From Parachlorella kessleri (Eukaryota; Chlorophyta; Trebouxiophyceae; Chlorellales; Chlorellaceae): a DNA stretch of 45,239 bases. Shown here piece after piece: positions 34,963-45,084 of the stretch. The position numbers and the translations under genes were made by a program. The notes below the pieces were generated by a model that saw only the letters and a program-made list of their open reading frames with translations, made no database searches and had not been told where the DNA came from. Where the stretch lies: contig BBXU01002602.1 of the NCBI GenBank assembly GCA_001598975.1, positions 1-45,239 of the forward strand, given 5' to 3'. Each line of letters begins with the position of its first letter. Position 1 is the stretch's first letter.

Positions 34963-36535
34963 TCCCTCACGAGGTCAAAGAGTCTGTGAGAGAGCGCGTT
35001 TGGGGCAGGCTGGTGGATGCTGCTCAAGGTTCGTCTCGTAACCACCACTATGTTGGCCTATTAGTCTATGAAAGCTGCACAGAAAGCACCGGAAGTGAGC
35101 TTCGTCAACAAGCTTCGTAACCCTAAGACTAGGTTTTATTTGCCGCAGAACCCCCCAGGGACAGAACCCCCTACATGGCGCTCATCCAAGCTGATCTCAG
35201 CATTGGACCTTGGCACGATCATCTGACATCCACCTAGTCAACTACTGGTAGTGGGGGTGTCGCTCTTATCTGTAATGCTCAAGACATGACAATAGCCAGG
35301 GCTTGCTCAAGCGCATGTGCGAGATGGCAAGGGGGAGTGCGGCATTCCAGAATAGTAGCACAGTGCAGTGCTGTGCCTGAGTCTTCCAACACAAAAGCAG
35401 CTGAGCGCAGTCTGCACCAGGGAGGGCCTCCACTCCTGCGTAGGTAAGCTTGATGAGTTCTGTTGGCAGGCAGGGAGACAATCTCACACTTTAGAGGGGT
35501 GAAAAGCTGTGGCTTGGCTCTAACTGGGGAAGGTCTGGCTTCCCAAAGCGCTATTGAGGGTCTGCGATTGCTTCACTGCTATCTTTTGCCTCGGGTGTTG
35601 TGGCGTTCGTGCTTGTTCGCTTGTTCCCTGCTTTCGGCTTGGCTCACTGGCGCAGCTGCCACCACCCTTGCCCCCACGTGAAACCCTTTTTGACTTGCTC
35701 AAAAACCCACTTTTCACATGTGTTGCCCCAGCACTGACGTCCTAACCAACTGCTTCAAGCGCAGGAGTGTACTCCACTTGGCCGCCTTGCAAGCTGTGGC
35801 CCCACTGCTTTTCACTAGATCTCACAAAGCTCAGGTCAGACCAGAGGTGTCTAGGCGGTGAGCAATGCACTTCCCAGTATGCTCTGCTCTCCATGCATGG
35901 GCATTTAACTGGTGGAACACATGGCGCTGCTTGCCTCACTGCACCGAGAGCACCCCCCTCCTGTGTACCAGAGACATGGGGCGCGTGCCATAGCTGCTTA
36001 CTGCCTTACCTGTGCAGGCAGCAGGAGTAAGGAGCACACCGCCGGTCGTGAATCTTGCATCTCTGGAAGCAGTGCAGCGGCATTGGGACACAGCGGTGCG
36101 TGAGATTCGGCTGCAGCTGGGAGGCAAGTACACCTTCATTGGGTTGCGCAACTGCCGAGCTGCTCATGCAGCAACCTGGGCGCTGCAGCCCCTGGTCTTG
36201 CTGTGGCAGACAGCAAAGGCCTGTGCACGAGAAACACGCTTCTGGAAGGGCTGCTCGAGTTGATGACAGCTTCCCAACAGATGTGCTTTGCTGGGTGGTG
36301 CGCCTGGCAACCAGGATACGTGGGGGAGGCTGCCTGCAGATGTCATGCGGCTTCATGGAGGTTGCAGTGCATAAGCATGGGTGGCAGGTAGTGCTGCCCC
36401 CCGTGCTGCCAGTTGGAGCACTCGATAGCATGAGTGGCAGGTAGTGCGAACAGGGCGTGAGAGGTATGCTAGATGAACAGGGCTGGCTGCAGAAGTTGCG
36501 CCTGTGTCTTGCCTGACTTCTTACTTATGTTGCAG
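34963..36535. other. Upstream region between gene F and gene G
   Basis: The two start codons diverge across about 1.6 kb. The stretch 36055-36240 has a plausible peptide (LEAVQRHWDTAVREIRLQLG) that could be an upstream exon of gene G or another transcript. I could not join it in phase to the exon at 36536, so it is not called as coding. Copies of the dispersed repeat occur at 36373 and 36427. Confidence 0.5.
36373..36530 (+). repeat. Dispersed TGGCAGGTAGTG repeat, two copies upstream of gene G
   Basis: A truncated copy begins at 36373 (AGCATGGGTGGCAGGTAGTG, then diverges) and a longer one at 36427 (AGCATGAGTGGCAGGTAGTG through TCTTGCCTGACTTC). The longer copy ends only a few bases before the splice acceptor and ATG of gene G. 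A related variant lies in intron 1 of gene G at about 36730-36790. Confidence 0.8.
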
Positions 36536-38459
36536 ATGGCTTCAGTGCCCGGCTGGTTGTTTATGGTGTCCCTGGCATGGAGCTTCCTGTGGGTGCGCCG
36601 GGAGATCCCGGCAAGGTAGGGCCTTGTATCGACGCCTCCGGATGCGGCCTGGTGATGCTGTCTGTCTGCATGACAGGTGCAGAGATGGCGACAGGTGTGC
36701 TAAGCCGTGGCTGGTTGTGTATATCAATTTAGGGTGGCAGGTAATGCATTCAGAGAGGAGGTACGGGTCTACTGGGCTGACAGGGTCCAAAGCAGTTATG
36801 CATACTCTGTGTCTTGTGGGCCTATATTTGTATACAGGCAATGTGACGGTGTGCTTGCGGTATGCTTGGACGGAGCATGCCTGGGTTGGCCTTGACTTGA
36901 CTGGCCCATGGTGGAGTGGGAGGGATGAGCAAGTAGATGAGATAAGGTTGACCTGATGTGCAGGACTTTGGGAGCAGCGGGCGGGGCGGGGACGGGCATT
37001 GTGGGGCTTTCCAGCCAGGTGTGGGTCATGAGTGAACCGTTATTGGCTCCAGCTGCTGCACATTTCATAGTCCGCCTCGCTATGGTCGCTGCTGCCATTG
37101 TTGTGGGTGGCAGCCATCGGGCTGGTGCCCATCCTCATTGCACATGTGCACAGCATTGTCCACAGTCAGCATGAAGCCCTGGTACTGGAAGCAGGGTGTG
37201 AACTGTATGCCGCAGGCGCTAACGCACCCTACGCCCTCTGCCCCCCTACCGGCGAGGCTCCGGACAGCGACCTGGCCGCCACGTGCTGCCGCCACTACGC
37301 GTACTGTGTGCCCTACGGCCGCCTGTCCCTTGACCGCACCAGCACCGTGGTGGTGGCGCCCCGCCTGTTGCGGCTGCCGCCTGAGCGGTGGCAGGCCATC
37401 CTGGCGCACGAGCTGGGCCACGCCGTGGACTTCTACCTGTTTGGGGGCAGGTAGGGCTGCGGGGGGGACGGTGCGGGGCCAGGGCTTGCTGCGACTCCCA
37501 CAGGCTGAGGCGGGGCTGTGCTGCGCAGGGTGCAGGGGGGGAGGGGTAACAGAGGGGGTGCAGCGAAGGGCACACAACCCCATTCTCCGCTGTGTTGCCT
37601 GTTGGGCTGGTCCAGCTGTGTCCGGCAGTCCCTGGTGGGGCCCGGGCGCGCGTGGCAGCGCAAGTGCTGGCCTGGCAGGCAAGCGCAGCCCTGAGCTCCG
37701 TATATGCTCATGAGTGCATGTCCGCTCGTGTCTCCTGGGCCATCCGCTCGGCATCCACTCCCAGCTGTTGTATGCCCATGCCCGCAGGTATGGTCTGCGT
37801 AACAAGCCTTCCATAGTCAGTGCGGCGACCGGGGAGCTGCGGTCCCTGCTGGAAGCCGCCAATGCAGAGCCGGACCCGGAGGCCCGGGGGGACTTGTTAG
37901 GGGAGGGGCTGCTGCTGCGGCACAGAGGTCAGCTGGCTGGCAGGGGGCGTGTTAGGGGAGGGGCTGCTGCTGCGGCACAGAGGTCAGCTGGCTGGTAGAG
38001 GGCGTGTTAGGGGGGGGGCCTGTGCTGCGGCACAAAGGTCAGCTGGCTGTTATGGTGGCTTGTGCTCCTTGCTTAGGGGCGCTGCAACTCTCAACCAGCC
38101 CATCTTGGTGGCAGAGCACACCCTAGAGTACCCAGGAATGACGGTAGTAGCTGCTGGGCTTGCTGCCCTGCCTGGCGCTTTTTGCTTCCCCCACCCCTAC
38201 GGTGAGGGGTCCCGGGGATGTCCGGGCGCTGGACTTGCTTCCAACTGCCCAAACCAACCTTGGCGGTTGTTGGTTGCACCATGCACGGCCGACTGGCCCT
38301 GCTTCTGCTGGCGCTGGTGCAGGGCAGCGCCTGTGCTACGACCCCGCCTTGCGGCTGCAGCTGCTTGTGGATGGCGCGGCGCCGCCCTGTGAGGGTGATG
38401 GCAGCGGCAGCCAGCTGATGCGGCATTACAGCCACCCGCTGATCCGCCGCAGAGTGTAG
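36536..38459 (+). CDS. Probable membrane-bound HExxH zinc metallopeptidase
   Basis: Predicted exons: 36536-36615, 36964-37018, 37071-37450, 37788 to about 37927 or 37982, and a last exon ending at TAG 38457-38459. The first four join in phase. The start MASVPGWLFMVSLAWSFLWV gives a first hydrophobic segment; LWSLLPLLWVAAIGLVPILI (about residues 49-68) gives a second. The catalytic motif is AILAHELGHAVDFY: His158, Glu159, His162, fitting a zincin site. No HExxHxxGxxH metzincin extension is present, so a gluzincin-like fold is more likely; the third ligand is not identified. The segment between has several Cys (CELYAAG, LCPP, ATCCRHYAYC). The tail ends RHYSHPLIRRR. The intron 37019-37070 would be only 52 nt and is uncertain. 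The 3' end is unsettled because a 55-bp repeat triplicates the exon-4 donor. Substrate and membrane are unknown. Confidence 0.6.
37896..38060 (+). repeat. 55-bp tandem repeat (three copies) spanning the exon 4 end of gene G
   Basis: Units start at 37896, 37951 and 38006 and share GTTAGGGGAGGGGCTGCTGC and the candidate splice donor CAGAG|GTCAGCTGG (CAAAG in copy 3). Because 55 is not a multiple of three, the three donors leave three different phases (after 37927, 37982 and 38037). Confidence 0.85.
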
Positions 38460-39522
38460 TCTGGCACTCTCCCAACTGAAGTTTCTAGACCCGGGGATGA
38501 GGGTGGGCAGTGTGGCGTGGAAGTGGGGAGCTAGAAAAGCTGGATGCAGGTAGATGCTGGTGGCACACCCCTAGTCCCCTTTTCCTTCTACAAGCTCCTA
38601 CCTCCCCACCTCATGTCGTACTGTTGAGGTGATGATATGCAGCGCACATAGCACACCATATAGCTGTGCCACAGAGCTGTGCCTGTGATGGCCGCATGGC
38701 CACCGAGGCTCCTCTCATCCCCTATTGGTCACCATCGTAGTTTGCCCTTGTTGGTCACGATCTTGTGCCCCAGTGCGGGGTTTAAAGCCGCCACTACCTC
38801 GTTGCCTGGTATTACAAGATATGCTGTGGCGAGCCCAGGTACGGAGTTCGTGGTGGGCAACAGTGTATGTCCCATGAGAGATGTCATAGGCCAGGGTGCA
38901 AGTAAATTTCCATACTGGGCGCCCTGCCCAGAAGTGAGCTCCCATAGCCACCGCAACAGACCAGCACCAGAAGCAAAACAGAAGAGCCACGCCTACCAGT
39001 CCTGAAACGAGCGACACTTTCCATTCCTGAAGCAGGGCGGACCTGCGGTACTGTACAGAAGAATCTGAGGGAAGCACACGTACTGCACTTCTGCTGAGTG
39101 TGAGGGACACAGCCGCCCACGAAGACACATCAACGTGAGCTTCAGTACATGGCGCACACAAGCAGGCTATGGCTGAGGGACAGGCGCCCTACACAACTTG
39201 CTTCTAGAGGGCTTGTTCAATAGGCATCCGGTGTTTTGTGAGGGGCAGGTAGCGAGCAGGAGGGGCCACCACTTGGCAACGCCACAGGACGTTTCTCTCG
39301 GCTCTCCAAACCCTGAAACCCCACGTGAACTATTCAGACTCTCAACCAAACTACACATACATTTAATGCCTTTGTGAAGTGACCCGCCGACAGGCCACTA
39401 CAAAGCAGGAGATCACCCCGTCCGCACCGCCCCTTCAGCCCCAGGACACACCCGGCTATTCCCACGCTTCTCGCACAGGAGCAGCTGTCACCCTGCCCAC
39501 TCATATCTTCCAAGGTCCCTGT
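38460..39522. other. Convergent intergenic region between genes G and H
   Basis: It should contain the 3' UTRs of both genes. A minus-strand TGTAA occurs at 38812-38816 (about 710 bp beyond the gene H stop). No additional gene is supported. Confidence 0.55.
38812..38816 (-). promoter_or_regulatory. Candidate TGTAA polyadenylation signal of gene H
   Basis: TTACA on the plus strand reads TGTAA on the minus strand, downstream of the gene H stop. The long distance makes this tentative. Confidence 0.3.
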
Positions 39523-42500
39523 TCACTCTTCGAACTGCATGATCTCCGTTCCTCCTGAGCGCTCGTACCGTTCCACTGCGTCATGGAGCCTGGCTTCAAG
39601 GTCACTGGCCTCCGATTGCCGCCCCGCCTGCAGCCAGCAGTGGACGACCCCGCCAGGGTGGCACGCGTCAGGCCAGGTGGGAGTCACCACGCACGTAGTG
39701 ACCAAAGCAGCACAGGCGGGCAGCAACCCAACTGGAAGGCTGAGACCTCAGTGCGCAGCGCAGCAGGAGCGCAAGGCAACCTCCCAGCACATCTGGCTTG
39801 GGGCTGCCTAGTGCTCAGTCATGGTCCCTGCCCTGACAAGGCCAGCCGTATTTGCGACATACCTCCAATACTGCAGCTCAGCACCATGTTGACCCCACAG
39901 ACACCCCCACGCCCACCCACCAGACCCCACCCTCCAACCCATTAACATTCTTAACCACCACCACCACTTCCCCACACTCAACCACTAGTCGGCTCCCTCC
40001 TGGGCCCCACACATGCCCCCGCCGTCCTTAGACGCCACACCCTTCAACAGCACCTGCTTCACTCCTTGTGGCCAGACCAACATACAACACGACGAGTACT
40101 TGCATCACTAACAGGCTGTCCGACTGACCCACCAATCAACCCACCACACCAAGGCAAGCAGCGCTGGGGCAAGCAGGCCAGGCAGCAGGCTGACTAACCT
40201 TGAGGTGGTCCAGGATGCGGATGTGCATGCGCATGAAGGGGTGGTCCCGGATCCGCGCCGCCGCGCCGTAGTCCTCCTCCTTCAGGGCCACACGCATCTC
40301 CATCTTCAAGCGCTTGAGAGGCTCGGGGTCGGTGGGCCTGCGGGGCAGCGCAGCGTGGCGCAACGCAGGCGTTGCGCAGGCACCCACTCCTCTCTGGCGT
40401 GTGCGTGCCAGCCCAGGGCAGCGTAGAGAAGTCCGCCTGACGGCACGTCCACAGCAACGAGCCTCTCAGGGGGCTTGAAGCCGAGGGGTAACCCTCGTGG
40501 CTGGCAGCCTCCTGTGTCTGGCCTGACCCTGCCCTCACGCCACAGCAGCAGCAGCAGCAGCAGCAGGCGCAGCAGCCTGCTAGTGCCGGGAGCGTACACT
40601 CCCACAAGCTGCGCATCCCACAGCCTGACCCCGCACTTTTTAAAACTAGGTAAAGCAGTCATACCTCTACTACCTAGGTTAATATCCAACGTGGCAGCAC
40701 CCCCCCATCCCGGGTATACGCCAAGAGGTGCATCCCCAGCCCTGCCCCGGGTACCTGATGCGCGTCATGAGCGCCGAAGCCTCCTCCGCCGCCGCCTCCT
40801 GGGCCCCGCCCGCCCCCGGCGGCGGCCCCGCCCGCGACCCCCTCCCCGGCGACACCGACTTGCTGCGCCAGCCCCCCCGCCGGCGCTCCGCGGCGCCGGC
40901 GCCCTCAGCGCCCTCCGGCGACTGCAGGATGTCGGTGGGGGGGCCCCCCTGGGCGTCCCCCCGGATCTCTTTGAGTGAAGTCGCGTTCTCCGCCCACACT
41001 TCCTTGTTCACAAACAGCGGGCACTTGGCCTGCAGCAGGGGCAGGTGGGCCCACATATGTTCCTGGGTTTACGGGCTTGTCGACCCACCCGGGGGGGGAG
41101 GGGTTGCTGCGGGCTGAGGACCAAGCCGGCGACTCCAGCACATCAGGCTTCTGGCCTGCCACATGCTAGGCAGGTAGTGCGCAGTGTGGGCTGGGCGCAT
41201 GCAACACAAAAGCAACGCAACACAAAGAAGGGAGCCCGAAGTGGGGTTTGCAAGCCCCTTCGTGCAGGCGCGGGAGGATGGGTGGGTGGGTGGGTGGGGG
41301 AAGGGGGGGGGGGGGTGGTGTCTGTCTCTCCAAGGCTAAGACATCACGCACAGCACCCAACTGTACCTTGAGCGCCAGCCAGATGCTGTCAGAGGGGCGG
41401 CTGTCGCAGTCCCACACCACATGCCCGCTGGCGGGGTCGCCAAAGAAGAGCCTGCAGGAAGCGGCTGGCACGCGGCCGCTGTTGCCCGTCCCCTACAAAC
41501 TGTCAAGGCATGTGGTGCGCACGGCTGCGGTACATGCGCGCTGTCAGGTGCATAACTCACCCCGGCAGGCAAGCCGCAGCATCAAGCCTCTTAGGGTCTA
41601 CGAGGTTAGCCGCAGCACAGCACAGGCAGGTACGAAGAGCTGCACGCAAGGCCCAAGATATCTGTTATTGGTCCACATTGCCTCCCTGCCACCCAAACCT
41701 CCTGGCATGACCAACCCGGCGCAGCATACCTGCCTATGAAGACTGACCCTCGAAGCTCCACGATGGCCACCCGCACCAGCTGCCAGTCACGCTTGCTGAT
41801 CTCCCGACCCCGCTCCAGGATCTGCCCAGCAACAAACACACCACCAGAGTGGCCACGCGTGGCATATGGCAAGAAGAATGTCTGCTGAGGCCATGAATGC
41901 AGGCTAGCAACTTCAGCACTTCGAAATCTGACACAGCCCCCAAACGCCATTCACGGTGTCTTTACACCACCAAGCAGCCCAACCTGCCAGACTACTCGCC
42001 GCAATTATCCTTCCCAAACTGGGGGCTCCTACCCAACACTGGCCAGGCGCAGCACGCAACAGACCCCTCCCCTCTTCCCCCTCCTCCCCCGGCTACTGGC
42101 TAGCCAGCCAGCCCAGCCAGCCACCAGGCACAGGCAACACAAACGGCGGGAGCACCTCCCTCGCTCGCACAGGCCCTAGCTAGCTCAGCATCCCACCCAG
42201 CTTCCCTTCCACACGCTACCCCACAGCAGGTACAGGGGCAGCGGCCCGCCGCGGGGCGGCTGTATGCTGCCTTAGCCGACTGAGCACCTTCCCCTCCCCC
42301 TCTCTCTTTCTCGCTCTCGCTTCTCTATATAAACCCTGAACCTTAACACTAAAAACCAACTGAACCAAGTGCCACCTGGCGCTCACCGACCACAGCAGGT
42401 CCAGCGCCAGCGGCCGGTCGTGGGGGCCCTTGTGCTGCGTGGCCTGCGAGATGCTGCGCATGGTGTCGCCCCCCACCGCCAGCACCAGCCCCTTCTCCTC

Positions 42501-43314
42501 ATCCACCAGCTCACCACCAGCGTCCACGCGCATCAGCAGCAGGAAGCCTGCTCCACAGCAGGAGGAGCGGGAGGTGATGGGGGTCATGGTGAGGTGCCGG
42601 GGCACAGCACACAACAACACCGGGTGCCTTCCCCCCACTCTACGGGCTCCTGAAGGCATGCGTCCACACATAGCTGCAGAAGCAAGCATCCTAGTTTGTT
42701 GGAGAGGGAACGGGAGGGGGGGGGGGGGGCGCGCGCGCTGCGGGAGCAGTCCAGAAAATGTGTAGCAGAAGCACAGCAGCAACACAGCTGTAGCTCACAC
42801 CCTGTATGGGAACGGGCATAATATTCCTGTACTTGCACAGGACTACAGCAGCCAAAATTATTCTAAGGGATGGCCTGAGTGTGCAGCGAAAACATGCTGC
42901 CGTTGCACCCTACCACGCGCGTGAGGGTAGCAGCAGGCACACCAACGTGTCGGTGCACGGGAGCTCCGCAGCAAGCAGCAAGCCATGGCGGGCCAGGTTT
43001 GCTGACAAGTCACCTTGGGTCGTGACCACGCTGGGCTTACGGATGTCAGTTCAGCTCAATCTGACAGGCAGGACCGTTCTGACGCTCCACCGACCCCCTT
43101 CCTCCTCACTAGCACACCATACACATAACACACACACACCTTGGGCGCCCCCATCCAGCGTCCCCTGAACAAGCTGCAGGGCTGCCTCATAGTAGTCGTC
43201 CTCTTTCCAGTGGAACGGCTCGTATGATGCTCTCACCCTCGGCACTGGCCCCCTGCCACGGCGGGCTGAGGCGTGCCTGCTGCTGGGCCTGAAAGGCGCT
43301 TGAGAGGCTGCCAT
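39523..43314 (-). CDS. Bifunctional nuclease (BFN/DUF151) domain protein with UVR motif
   Basis: Seven exons, minus: 43314-43140, 42547-42387, 41821-41730, 41451-41367, 41029-40755, 40337-40199, 39627-39523; 1032 nt, 343 aa, all in phase. Residues 1-30 are rich in Arg, Ser and Ala with few acids (MAASQAPFRPSSRHASARRG), compatible with a plastid transit peptide (inference). The BFN domain covers about residues 45-185: DWQLVRVAIVELRGSVFIGR, LFFGDPASGHVVWDCD, then the hallmark SRPSDSIWLALK (160-171) and CPLFVNKEVW. A Gly/Ala/Arg-rich linker follows. The UVR motif (about 269-300) reads LKRLKMEMRVALKEEDYGAAARIRD, and a weaker copy may follow in the last exon (LEARLHDAVERYERSGG). Arabidopsis BBD1/BBD2 combine BFN and UVR parts; BBD1 has reported nuclease activity and a role in stress responses. 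This gene is their likely algal counterpart. Confidence 0.92.
41277..41320 (+). repeat. G-rich tract in an intron of gene H
   Basis: GGATGGGTGGGTGGGTGGGT runs into a purine tract with a run of about 14 G. Four or more GGG runs with 1-nt spacers could form a G-quadruplex in DNA; the H transcript itself would carry the C-rich strand. A similar G run followed by GC repeats is at about 42716-42738, in intron 1 of the same gene (42548-43139). Confidence 0.7.
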
Positions 43315-43976
43315 CCGCCGGACCCTCCATGAGCGCGACACCAACAAGGAACAGCGGTTGAGGCACTGCGTTGCACCTGCACCAGGCTGCCGTGCGACTG
43401 GCTGCGACCTTGCGCCCTGGATCATTGTTAGTGCCTGATCAAGGTGTTAGATAGCAAGGTGTCTGTGCTCCTAGGCCGCATTGATCAATTCAGCGTTGCG
43501 TGAGACTTCCAGTGTGCACTCTGCGCGCAATTGCGTTGGCCAGAGTCTGGCAGGGGTATCTGATCCGCCACGTCACCCGGGATTCGAAATAGCATTGCCC
43601 TCTCCAGGCGCGACTAGCCGCCCTTCCATCAAAAAACAGGCCCTTAGACACGCCAATTGGGTGCCACGTTGCAAGCTGGCTTAATACGAGCCCAAGGGTG
43701 CTTGGCACTGATCACTGTTAGGGAGCCACACCCTACGCGTAGATGGCTCTCTTAAGGAGCAGGGTCGTGATAGCCGCGAGGGAGCACCAGAAACACCGCC
43801 TAACGCAGTGGGCTCTCCTTGCGTGTGCGGTGTTGGGTGCCCTCTACCTTGCCACCAAGCTTGCAGGTTGGCCCTCCCCAGTTCACTGAATCAACGTTTC
43901 ACATGTATTCAAGTGAAAACATCGCCCACGGCAGCTGGAAACAGTGCAAGAGACTACCAGGAGCCCTACCTCCAGT
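43315..43976. promoter_or_regulatory. Divergent upstream region between genes H and I
   Basis: About 660 bp separate the oppositely oriented start codons; promoters and 5' UTRs of both genes are expected here. No specific motif was recognised. Confidence 0.5.
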
Positions 43977-45084
43977 ATGCCGGATTGCAATGCAGATGGT
44001 GCCCAGAGCCAGGATGCCAGCACGATGCGTGAGATGCTTCTACAGCTGGCCAATGCCAGCCGTGGGGATGAGCCTGCCCAGGGCATCCAGCTCCCGCTCG
44101 AGGCAGGCGATGTTGACCCGGAAGCCGGCAGCAGTAGCGGCGCGATCGAGCAGCCCAGCGCGGGTGGTCTTGCGGCAGCGGCAGGCATCGACCCCAAGGG
44201 GCGGCAATTTGTGCAGGCCACCCTGACAGAAGAGGGGGAGGAGTATGGGGAGGACACCAGCGACGAGGGTCCAGACATTGATGATGACAGCAAGGAAGCA
44301 GATGATGCCAGACTGGGCGGGCAGCAGCAGCAGCAGGAGGAGGAGGAGGCGGTGGCGGAGGTGAGTCATGCAGGCATCACACCTCCCGCACCGTCTTGCT
44401 GAAGTGAATGTAGCTGCCAGCCGTGGTGGTCCCAGTAGCTTGGCTCTGGTGATTTGGGGGCCTCAAGGTCAGGTACATCTGTCTGCTCCAGAGCCAGCTG
44501 GCTCCGGCCCGCATATGCAGATTGCCGTGCTGACCGCGGGAGCCTGGTTTGCATGTGACCATCCTTTCTAGCGGTGTCGAGTCCGTTGGTGACTGCCGTG
44601 AGGGTTGCAAAGCGGTGTTTGTGCTTATGTTGCTACCTGCCAGGCTGAGGAGGGGGCTGAGGAGGACGCCCCTCAGGCTGAGCAGCAGGCCGGCGCAGAT
44701 AGAGGCACCGACATGGCAGTGACGGGCAGGGAAGGCGGCGACCAGCAGGGCGGTGCCGGCAGCTTGCTGGTGCCGGGGGGTGACCCCACCGCGGCACAAG
44801 AAGCCAGCAGCACCAGCAGCAGCGCAGCGGAGGCTGCGGCCGAGCAAGCGCTGCCGGCGCAGGGGGCAGCTGGTCAGCCGCAGGAGGGCCAGCAGCAGCA
44901 GCAGGCGCAGCAGCAATCGACACAGCAGCAGCAGCAGGCGCAGCAGCAATCGACACAGCAGCAGCAGCAGGCGCAGCAGCAATCGACACAGCAGCAGCAG
45001 CAGCAGGCGGCAGGTGGCGGCATCACGGACAGCGGTGGAGAGGTGCAGCGCTTGTGCACCAACACGTGTGCCACGGCCAAGTGA
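43977..45084 (+). CDS. Acidic Gln/Glu-rich protein of unknown function
   Basis: Two exons: 43977-44360 and 44644-45084, joined in phase 0 (CGGAG|GTGAGT to CTGCCAG|GCTGAG); 825 nt, 274 aa. The start MPDCNADGAQSQDASTMREM is the first ATG of this frame. Residues 1-70 contain one possible amphipathic helix (MREMLLQLANAS). The middle is strongly acidic (EEGEEYGEDTSDEGPDIDDD, EEEEAVAEAEEGAEED). The C-terminal part is almost only Gln, Ala, Ser, Thr and Gly, with an 11-residue repeat, and ends CTNTCATAK. No domain is recognised. Composition suits a disordered nuclear or transcription-related protein, but that is inference. Because only low-complexity features support it, the start and the chance of further exons are less certain than for neighbours. 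Confidence 0.6.
44890..44988 (+). repeat. 33-bp coding tandem repeat (QQQQQAQQQST) in gene I
   Basis: Three exact or near-exact 33-bp units encode QQQQQAQQQST, followed by a partial unit with one extra CAG. It is a CAG-rich minisatellite kept in frame, and likely polymorphic in length. Confidence 0.9.

Noticed and set aside
36012..36263. Plus-strand open frame with LEAVQRHWDTAVREIRLQLG
   Set aside because: It looks coding-like, but its donors do not join in phase with the gene G exon at 36536 and no upstream start or acceptor is convincing. Left uncalled.
37401..37440. HELGH motif as a metzincin (for example gametolysin-like)
   Set aside because: The required HExxHxxGxxH spacing is missing: the residues after HELGH are AVDFYLFGG, without the third histidine.
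37455..37780. Extra exon between the HELGH exon and the YGLRN exon of gene G
   Set aside because: The three frames all meet stops or break the phase; joining 37450 directly to 37788 keeps it.
38077..38142. Additional gene G exon reading LNQPILVAEHTLEYPGMT
   Set aside because: It can follow the second repeat donor in phase, but no donor at its end matches the phase needed by the final exon.
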